Shown in pieces: positions 55,219-64,000 of a stretch of 64,000 bases of DNA (position 1 is the stretch's first letter; every line of letters begins with the position of its first letter). The stretch is from the NCBI GenBank assembly GCA_033725935.1, contig MU867081.1:484669-548668 (forward strand). The letters are read 5' to 3'. This DNA comes from Cladorrhinum sp. PSN259. Its lineage: Eukaryota > Ascomycota > Sordariomycetes > Sordariales > Podosporaceae. The translations under genes were made by a program, and so were the position numbers. Under the pieces are notes generated by a model. The model was not told where the DNA came from, did no database searches, and worked only from the letters and a program-made list of their open reading frames with translations.

Positions 55219-56763
55219 TTCTGCTGAAGCTCGAGATCACAACTTAAAAAGGTCTGATGGTTCAAGCTACTATAGCAATGTATGGTTAGCTACACTGATT
55301 ATACCACTTGGCGTTCGTCCCTCGAGTAAGGTACGAGTACTTGAGTAGCTCGGTATGGTCGGCGCTCTGGGCAGTCAGTGAAGTCGTATGTTAATTACTC
55401 TTCAATGAGCTATACGTTTAGCTTAGCAACGCGATAGCTTAGATTTGAAATACCTATTTATCATTTGTAATAACCCAAAATCCCTCCCGTGTAGCACTTG
55501 TGGAAAAGCAGTAGAACGTCGGATACAGGTCACCTTAGAAATCGGAAATAAAAGTTCCCGCCTTTAAGAAGATATCGGAGCTCCCTGTCACATATTAATC
55601 GCTGGGCTAAAGGCCACTAGCTTAACACTAGTTTAAGTAGTTAATTAGTACGATAGCCAACAAGCTCTTACCTACACGTGACACTCCCCTAGCTGAGCTT
55701 TCCAGAAGCCCGGGATGAAACAGGGCGCAGAGTCACGTATATTATCCCTTTAATGCATTCCCTTCCTTCGTCTATTCATTTCACGGGTCCGCAATCAACG
55801 CCCATTTCCGTCCATTCCGTTCGAGATGAATCCAGATAGACGTCTATCTATTTTACTAGAGGCCGCGTAGATAGATATGGAATGGGTACCCGGCCTGGAG
55901 CTTTAACCGGCGGCGGCGACTCATCTTATGCCTGTACCGCTCGCTATTATTATAATGCGGGCGTTACTAAGCTGTTAAGAATTTTATAATTATAGCAAGT
56001 GTATTAAGTAATAGCGACCAATTGTGTTGTATTGTTGTATGCTCTAATCAAAGCTCGTAGCTATCGTTATGGTGTGGGTGTTGCTCTTCATGACAACTGT
56101 TACCGGCTCCATCATGCTAAGTGGTGCGCAGATTGAAGTATCGTAAAGCTAAGGGAGGTACGCGTGATGAAGGTTGTCCTAAGAGATGCAACTAAAACAA
56201 AGAGCAATGACTGAGAAAGGTTAGATACCTCAACCTAACTCTCAACAGTGAGGTGGGCGAGGAGAGGTGTTTGAACAGGTAAATTTAGGGACTGGGTCTG
56301 GATTCATTCCTAAAAGCCACGCTGTGGCTTTAGATGCTAATGGTCGTATAGGGTGAAGAAATCTCTAATATGTGAAGGATATGTTAGCTATCTTTAATTA
56401 TACGCAAATTATTAAGTTCTAGCATTGTAATACAAGATTCTTAGACCAAAATATGAGAACGTATGCGTTATGAATCCAAATATGGCTATATCTAAATCAG
56501 GGTTTAGTCCGCTTATATTCTTATTTAAAGATCCGAGTACAATACGTATCGGATCTAAAGTCCAGCTTCTGGCAGCTTCCGGCAAGCTTATAAACCTGAC
56601 TAGTGTGCCGAGAAGGGCAATCAGGTCGTTCTTTACTGCGACCGCCACCCCTACGGACACAATTGCGAGCGTGGAGTAGTTGGTTTTTTTTTTATAAAAA
56701 AAAAAACAAAAACCAAACAGGTGTCACGGCGAGGAGTAGCGCTTAGATGATGGAAAATACGTC
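55219..56763. other. Tail-to-tail intergenic region between the two rhodopsin-domain genes
   Basis: AT-rich with several decayed stretches. A T10/A11 hairpin lies near 56683-56710, next to the 3' end of the minus-strand gene. No gene supported. Confidence 0.5.
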
Positions 56764-58272
56764 TCATTTCTTACTAAACCAGCATGAACTTAAGCACGCT
56801 TTTAGCGGTTTCGCTACGGCCGGCGACTGAATCACAGTTTCGTTCTCTCCCAGGCCCGTCGTCTCGTCCCCAACGAATGGCTCCCAGCCTTCCGGTTCAT
56901 GAGACTGGTCAAGCGCCAACTTCCGAGAAGAGGACAATGACTGCAACTCTACGTCCTGGGCCGCTTTTGGGCGGAAAACTCCTTCTTCCCGCGTGACACT
57001 AACCTCATGGGTCACAAAAATCCGGTTCCATGTAGTCTTCAGGGTAGGCCAGAACACAGGTAGGGCGGCGCAGGTAGCTGCCAGATGCCCCTCAAGTGAG
57101 GCCAGGCCAGCTAGCGTAGGAGCGTACCATGATGGGTCAAACTGGCCTATATGTGCGGTAGAAAGCCCGATAACATTAACCATACGCCAGATTGAGCACA
57201 TGTTAGTGCTGTCGAGGTCGTTAGTAAGTAGTAACGCATGAAAGCGGATCAAACTGTCCCAGGCCATACAAACGTACATTAGACCGAGGACGAAGAGACA
57301 CACGAGGCTAAGTCGGAGTTTCTGCTTCGCATTTGGCTTGAAGAACAGCCGGACGGGAATAATAAAGACGATGAAGTCGAGTACGGCCGTGGTGATAGCG
57401 TGGGCCACGAAGACGTGCATAAACTCGAGAAGATCACGACCACTAAAGGCCCAGCATCGGGCATTGCGGATGGAGAAATCCCAGTAGGCGGAAACGGGGT
57501 AGCAAGGGGCGACGCTCAGGATGGCGAAGGGTGTGCCCCACACCGCAACGAGGGCGATCATGCATTTGCAGAAGACCCTGCGTCCGGATCCCGGCTCGAA
57601 GATGCGGAGGTATTGAAACAGCAACGCAATTTTAATGAAGGTAATGGAGAACGGGTACACAGCACTGCCAAAGTAAAGCATCTATAAGCAGGGAGGGTAA
57701 GGGAAACGTTTAAGGAGAGATCGATCGAGGATGCATACCTTCATGATTTCTTTTACTTCGAGAGGGTCCATGGTATAGATCGAGCTCCCAAATCCCAGAT
57801 GAGCCACTGGAGAGGGGGCTCATTCGTTAGTAATCAGGGAATATATATGCCGTGAGTTCAGCAGGTGGTTGGACGAACATATGCAGAGAATAACGGAGCC
57901 GGCGGTCGTTGATAACTATCATCGCGGAGAGTCAGCCAAGCCAGGGGGCTCTTGCCGGTTTTCGAGTTGCGCACCTGGGAAAGGACCAGGAAGAAGTCAT
58001 CCCATCCGGCAGCGCGGTGGACAACCAGGCGGGTGTACAGCCTCAACAAGCAGCAGATCCAGGAAAAGACCTGCAAAGGAAGTTAAATTTATTGTGGATA
58101 AATGGCGTGGTAGGTTATTTACCATGAATGAAATCGTCAGTGCCAAGAGGGTTGTCGGCTTGTTGAAGAGAGGCACTGTCTTGTAGGGAGTGAGGTCGAG
58201 TGGCGAGTTAACCGGGCCCAAAGCCGGAGCAGGGTTCGGACCCGGACCGTCTTGGCGGGAAACAAAGTTCAT
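56764..58272 (-). CDS. Rhodopsin-domain seven-helix membrane protein (PTH11/SAT4-like), second copy
   Basis: Five exons (58123-58272, 57975-58070, 57879-57915, 57739-57806, 56764-57681) join in phase to about 422 residues. The 37-nt third exon (TTAGSVILCI...) restores the second helix. The order matches the family: a luminal Pro-rich N-terminus, CLLRLYTRLVVHRAAGWDDFFLVLSQ, YTMDPLEVKEIMKM, SITFIKIALLFQYLRIF, a Cys-rich loop with Y-W-D-F, and SLEGHLAATCAALPVF. It is only distantly similar to the 53840 gene, but both contain a 37-nt exon at the same position, which supports common descent. The C-terminal tail is long, with acidic and Ser-rich patches. The role, by family, is as a putative receptor at the plasma membrane. 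Confidence 0.85.
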
Positions 58273-58528
58273 GGTTGATTAATCCATAACGCTCAAATGG
58301 TCGCTCGCCGCTCCAGAACGCTGTCATAAAGGGAACTCAGCTCTTTAAACCTTTAACTCCGAGCCCCCTGGGTTTCGGTAGGAGGTGTGGTGCACGGCAA
58401 GTTCCGGACGAAGCGGGAGATCTGTGCTCAGTAAAATCAGTAAGCGAAATGAGGGTGATTAGGGGCTTGCTCAGTAACTAGGTTAGTGTCATTGCGCGGG
58501 CGCCACAGAGCATCGGTGTGATGGTAGC

Positions 58529-58630
58529 GCATGCCACGCGGTGTTGGAAAATTACTTGGGACACTAACAATTGTGGATGTTACTATAGTAAGCGCAGTGT
58601 CCCAAGTAATTTCCAATACCGCGTGCATGC
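58529..58630. mobile_element. Hairpin MITE, 102 bp, about 35-bp terminal inverted repeats
   Basis: The left arm runs GCATGCCACGCGGTGTTGG then AAAATTACTTGGGACACT. The right arm is its reverse complement with two single-base gaps and one C/T mismatch. About 30 bp of loop separates them. There is no coding capacity. It directly abuts the left LTR of the first Gypsy element. Confidence 0.75.
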
Positions 58631-58636
58631 TTAATT

Positions 58637-59897
58637 GTTACGCTCCGCGCTAACCTTCCCGGAAATCCCCCGCGGTTTTAAGCTAATTACTGGGACAAGG
58701 ATTAAAAGACCCACAAGTCCCAGGACCGACAAATCAGGGATTGCTCGGTGTACTCGCTGCCAATGGCAAGCGCAACGATTACAGGCTCACTCGAACTGAC
58801 TGCTGTGCTCAGCGAGCAAGCAGAGCGAGCGGAGGAGGCAGGGTACGAGGTACTAAGGCAATGTATGCAGATAGCTTCATTATAAGGGTGTGATCTTTTC
58901 CCGGATTAAAAAGTAATCTTGGCTAAGTAAATCTCCTCTCCTTCCTGTATCTAGTTCTCTAAGCAAGCACAATAATACGACAGTATACGCAACCAAGCCT
59001 CTATACTTTCCAACAACCTTCTGCCTTTCTAGGGCATAAATGCCCTGCAAGGACCTTTGTTTCCAGTATTGCCTACTGTACCACAGTAGCCTTGCTTCCT
59101 TCAGTACCTTTACTGTCGTACCACTTCCTACCGTACCGTTTAGCAGCAACGTTTCCGCTACGCACCACTACAGGGCGCAGCCCCTGTAGCCTAGTCTCTA
59201 CTACTGAGCCCAGTAGAGACCTTGCAGCTTAACAAGAAGATTATAGAATTGGCTATGATTAATAATAATTAACCCCGTTTAAAAGCTTCCTATAACCTTT
59301 AATTACCTTATTATCTTACTTAAGCATACTGCCTTATAGTCTGAACCTTACTCAATATAGGTTATAATACGTTACTTACGTTATTTAAGATCGAACGTTA
59401 TACTTAGATACTATAATTACCTTTTACTACAGTTACCGTACCTTCTAACCCCTCTGTTATTTACCTACGCACTAGGCAAAGAAATTATCTACTTCCCAAC
59501 GTCGCCCGTATTTAATAACGGAAATAACGAATCTAATGAAAAGAAAGACCGATATCTTAGGGAAATCATGGACTAAGTAAAAGCCCTTATTAAAGGTTAA
59601 TAATATAAAAAGGATTCTTTAAAGTAAAGATAAGCTAAAAAACCTTAAGGAAAATATTATACGCCTTTAGTCTATTATCTTAAGTAAGAGTACTAATAAA
59701 TATAATAATATTCTGAAAATCGTAACTAAGGTCGGTAAACCTCCTATCTTTATCAGTAATAAATAAGAATTCTTACCTTAGATCTTATATACTAGAATTA
59801 ATCAATATTAAATATTCCGAATCTTAATTCCTTTACGTTATCATTTCTTTCAGAAGAGACCTTAAATAATGGTTTAATCTTATATGCTTAGTAGGCT
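58637..59897 (+). mobile_element. Older, heavily RIP-mutated Ty3/Gypsy fragment (LTR plus partial gag)
   Basis: Begins TGTTACGCTCCGCGC, a typical LTR start. From about 59280 it follows the same order as the second element: ATAATACGTTACTTACGTTA, then a gag region with the KPPIF core and many in-frame TAA and TAG. It stops around 59890, where the second element begins. It is far more AT-rich than the copy to its right, so it was probably mutated longer ago or more often. Confidence 0.75.
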
Positions 59898-62800
59898 TAT
59901 GTTACGCCTCGCGCATAAATCCCCCGCACACGGACCGCTATGCAGGGCATCGTGGGACCGTGACCAATCATTGGGCCAGGGATGAGAAGACCCACAAAGT
60001 CCCGATGCAGCCAATCAAGGATTGACTGTACTGACTGCGATCCAAGAACCGCAAGGAGCGCAGTCACAAGAATAACCGCACTGACTGCGATACCCAAGGG
60101 GCGGATGGGGCAGTCAGTGAAGTCAGTATATAATATACCTAGAAACACATGTAGATAGCTTCACTATAAGTAGGGGGAATGCTGGGTTTTTCCTATAGTA
60201 AGGACTTGGTTCCTTACGCAAGCAATTACAATCGTTTATTATCTATAATACTTATAAGCGATACTTTATAAAGCTACCTGTTAGTTAATAGTAATTGACC
60301 CCGTCTGAGAGCGTCCCGTAACTTTCGATTCCCCTATTATGTTACCCCAGGCATACTGCCTTATAGTCTGAACCCTACCCGGTGCAGGTTATAATACGTT
60401 ACTTACGTTATTAAGATCGAACGTTATGCTTAGACACTACGAACACCTTTCATTATAGCCTCCGCCCCCAACGCCTCTATCGGTATTAACGACCGTACCA
60501 GTGACGAAGATATCCCGCTTCCCGACACTACCCCGTCTAATAATAGAGACGAAGAATCGGATAATGAGGAGGATAGGGATCTTGATACCTCACTGACTAG
60601 GTGAAAGCCTTTGCCGAAGGACTTAATAATATAGAGAGGATTCTCCAAGGCAAGGACGAGCTTAAGGAGCTTAAGGAGGAAATTATGCGCCTTTAATCTA
60701 CTATTACGAATAAGCGCGCTAGTAAGACCGATAATACTCCTAACATCGCAGCCAAGGTTGGCAAACCCCCTATCTTCAGCGGCAATAAATAAGAACTCCC
60801 GCCCTGGATCTCGCACGTTAGAACCAACCTCCGCCTTCACGGTATTAAGGACCCCGAATCTCAACTTCTTTACGCTGCCAGTTTCCTTAGAGGAGACCCT
60901 AAACAGTGATTCGACGGGATCCTTAAGAACTATTTCGATTATAGTAAAGACGAAAGAGAACCCTTTACCTAATAGATCTTTAAGGTTAGGCTAAGTAAGT
61001 TCGAGGAAGAGATTAAAAAGATATACAGCGAATCCGACGAAAAGAAGGCCGCCGAAGATCGCTTAGAGCGATTAATATAGACAGTATTAGCTATAATATA
61101 CGCGATATTATTCCGTTACGATGCCTTTAGGGTTAATTAGGCAGACGTAGCCCTAAAGAATAAGTTCTATAAGGGACTAAAACCTAAGGTTAAGGATAAA
61201 CTTATTAAAGAGGACCGATACGCCTTATTACTCAATGCCTATATTAATAAGGCTATTATCGTTAATAACCGTATATTCGAGAGAGTAATGGAGGATAAGG
61301 GCGTCTATAAGGACTTACGTTTTCCTAAGGCTAATACCCCTAAGAAGTACCAGTATAAGAATACCTCGATTAGAACTTATCCAGGACCTATGGACATTAG
61401 CGCAGCATAATATAATAACTAGCGTAAATATGGCGATAAGCCTAAGGATAAGTCTAAGGTTAAGTGCTTTAATTATAATAAAACGAGTTATTATATACGA
61501 GATTATCGTACCTTTAGGAAGTTTAAACTAATACCTGAATAAAAATATATACAGTTTGCCGAGGACGATCGCACCGTTAGGATAGCTTAGTAGGATAGCG
61601 ACGATAATACCCTCGTACCTACTTACGACGGGTTTAACGAGGAAGAATATACTAGCGAATTAGAATAATATATATTACCTTTATCCGACGATAACGAAAA
61701 CTCGGAGCCCGAGGGAACGATCGACTACCCTTTAAAGCTAGATATAAGCAGAGATATAAGCTAGTAAGTTACCTTAGAAAATAAGACAGAAAGCTTCACG
61801 GTAACCGGGAAAGTCGTAAAGGATATCCGAAAAATAGTGATTATCCGGGAAAAAAGGGGACGACCTAACGATATACCCCTCGCCTTACCCACCTATGTCC
61901 TATACCTACGCGTTACCTAGTTCGACTATATTTACGATAACTATATCTTCTATTACCGATATAAGGTTTTTTACGAATTCTTTCCCTCACGCCTAAACAA
62001 TAAACCCATTCTTAAGGTCCACGAAGCAGGATCGGATAATGAATAGAATTTTAAGATATTAATAGAACGTGCTAACATCCTCTATATAGAAAGCTAGGTA
62101 CCTATAGAATATTAGGATAAGGATAAACCTAATTATAAGGACTGCCCATACGCATAATACGTCAGGCATAAGAGAGAAAAAGCCAGAGAATAGCATAAAC
62201 GGAGAATACGATAAAACTCTAACCTCATTATGGCGCCATAATCGGGAAACGGCTAATAGGCCTCCCTAGGCCCAAGTAAATTAGACTAATTCCATACCGA
62301 CGGATCACAACTCGCATTAGGAGGCCGCGAGCCGGATCCAATAAAAAGACCTCCATAGCGCATTACGAAATAATCGCCAGAACTATAGTATTAGATAACG
62401 AGAACGCCTTAACTGTAGAAGTTCGATAAACAGACTCTAAAGGAAAGGAGTACCGGGCTATTATAGTAATCGATTTAGGGAGCACGATTAACATTATTAA
62501 TCCTTCGTTTATAAATAAAATAAGGATACCGTAGGTTAAGAAGAAATAACCTTATCGAATAAGGACCTACGAAGGGCAAACGGCCAGTTATTATAGTGGA
62601 ATTAGTTTACGGGAAACGACACTCTTGATTATAGTGGACGATGACCCGTAGGAAGTAGACTTCGATATCCTACCTATAGGTTCTAAGTGCGATATGATTT
62701 TGGGATATCTGTAGTTAAAGAAATATAACCCGGATATTGACTAAGAAAATAGCTATCTCAATTCCAGGCTTGATACTAAACGGGTAAATAGAGCAGAACT

Positions 62801-63861
62801 AGATAAGGCTCTTAGGTACCTAGAGGGACGAGAGATTCCCTACGAGTAAATAAGATATATAAGCTACGACGAGCTAATGTCAACTGATAGAGGAAGATTT
62901 AGGAAAGGACCCTTATACCTTAAAGAACCAGAATAATAGGTAATATACGTTAGATTAAAGAAACTAGAGGATAACCCGAGTAATAACCTGGGATACGAAC
63001 TTCCTAAGGAAAAGGAAAACCTCAGTAATATTCTAAAGGAATATTATAATTTTACCGTCTTTAGATATAAGATAAAGAACGAGCTCCCTACGAAAACCTC
63101 TTTCGATTACGAAATTCGACTAAAGGAAGGAGCTAAGTTGCGATATTATAAAGTATACTACCTAGGATTACGATAGGATTAAGCCTTATAAGAATATATT
63201 AAGGAGAATTTACTAAAAAGGTTTATTTAGGAGTCATAGAGTAAAGCGGCCTATCCTATTTTATTTATACCTAAGAAAGGGACAATAGACTTAAGACTTA
63301 TAGTTAATTATCGCTAACTGAATAAGGAAATAATTAAGAATAGGTATCCGCTGCCGCTTATTAGGGAGATAAAGGATAGATTAGCTAGCGCCTAATGGTT
63401 TAGTTATCTTAATCTTCCGATAGCTTTTAGCTATATCCGGATTAAGGAGGGGGACGAGTGGAAGATAGCTTTCAGGACTCGCTACGGGCACTTTAAGTAC
63501 TAGGTTATGCCTTTTAGACTTACTAATGCCCTGGCGATATTCTAAAATATAATCGACCATACCTTACGCCCTTATCTAGATCGATTTGCCTTTATATACT
63601 TAGACGATATCTTAATTTATTCTAAGACGCTCGAGGATCATTAGGAATATATGCGATAGATTTTATAGACGCTATAAGATGCGGGATTATTAGTAAATCT
63701 ACGTAAGAGCGAATTCCACGTATAGAAAACAATTTTTCTTAAATTCGAGATCTTTCCGGGAGAAATCCGAATAGAACTAGCTCAGATTGCGGCAATTAGG
63801 GACTGGCCAATACCAATAAACCAGAAAGAAGTTAAGATATTCATTAGTGTTAACGTGTGGT
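59898..63861 (+). mobile_element. Younger RIP-mutated Ty3/Gypsy retrotransposon, inserted into the older copy and cut at its 3' end
   Basis: An LTR-like start TGTTACGCCTCGCGC is followed by a gag frame whose conserved stretches are KPPIFSGNK, LRLHGIKDPESQLLYAASF and KFYKGLKPKVKDKL. The zinc knuckle near 61459 reads CFNYNKTSYYIRDY, so Cys and His ligands have become Tyr. A retropepsin-like DLGSTINIINPSF lies near 62475. The reverse transcriptase starts near 63250 (DLRLIVNYR, PLPLIREIKD) and includes YLDDILIYS near 63597. Dozens of TAG and TAA codons stand at Gln and Trp positions, as C-to-T change on either strand would produce. The RT ends abruptly near 63861, where unrelated GC-rich DNA begins. 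It is non-functional. Confidence 0.85.
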
Positions 63862-64000
63862 ACGTATAGGGTGCAGGGCAAGTGGCTGGTGCCTACTTGC
63901 CTACTGGCGTGGCTTGTGTCAACCACTTGCCACAGGTGCCGGGTATGGACCCGGTGCCAAGACCTTGCTCACAGGTCTTCCACAGACCTGTTGGTCTTCC
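63862..64000. repeat. GC-rich repeat-like sequence replacing the Gypsy 3' half
   Basis: Composition changes sharply from AT-rich to GC-rich. The sequence is full of short inverted and direct words: CAAGTGG / CCACTTG, GGTGCCGGGTATGGACCCGGTGCC, and a CAGGTCTTCCACAGACCTG hairpin. It is probably the end of another transposable element inserted in the Gypsy, and it runs off the window. Confidence 0.5.

Overview
The window is nuclear DNA of a filamentous ascomycete (Pezizomycotina, most likely a Sordariomycete). The genes carry short GT-AG introns of about 50-180 bp. Their families are typical of such fungi: HET-domain proteins, a NACHT-type NLR, an AA9 polysaccharide monooxygenase, an OPT transporter, PTH11-like rhodopsin-domain receptors, an MHYT hybrid histidine kinase and a Ppo oxylipin-synthase remnant. 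Repeats are AT-rich and full of TAG/TAA/TGA where Gln, Trp or Arg codons are expected, which is the signature of repeat-induced point mutation (RIP). The species cannot be named from sequence alone.

Layout. 1-6.3 kb: C-terminal part of a HET protein, an OPT oligopeptide transporter and a 5'-truncated fructosamine-kinase-like gene. 6.6-12.3 kb: a small secreted protein, a MITE-like repeat, a single-pass membrane protein, and a divergently transcribed NLR whose frame is broken at a TC microsatellite. 12.6-13.7 kb: a collapsed Ppo (linoleate diol synthase) pseudogene lacking its dioxygenase core and heme-Cys loop. 15-25.4 kb: an Arg/Ser-rich protein, the MHYT histidine kinase, a secreted FAD oxidoreductase, a PAP2 phosphatase and an AA9 LPMO. 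25.4-28.7 kb shows no gene. 28.7-32.4 kb: a dicarboxylate/amino-acid symporter and an FAD monooxygenase. 33-44.9 kb is mostly AT-rich degenerate DNA holding one HET gene, a drifting tandem repeat, a RIP-killed Cys-rich secreted gene and a protein with nine 8-residue Cys repeats. 44.9-52.3 kb: two paralogous HET genes head to head. 53.8-58.3 kb: two rhodopsin-domain membrane proteins tail to tail. 58.5-63.9 kb: a hairpin MITE followed by nested, RIP-mutated Ty3/Gypsy elements; another repeat runs off the right edge.

Themes. Four HET genes and one NLR make this an allorecognition/innate-immunity-rich accessory region. The most notable structural signal is a small dispersed repeat, at most about 180-195 bp, present in five copies. 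Three insertions have perfect 13-14 bp target-site duplications. Copies share a 3' end and differ in their 5' ends, which fits a SINE-like element inserted by target-primed reverse transcription. Three insertion loci lie within about 40 bp downstream of a stop codon. The second notable signal is the intracellular Cys/Trp-rich octapeptide-repeat protein.
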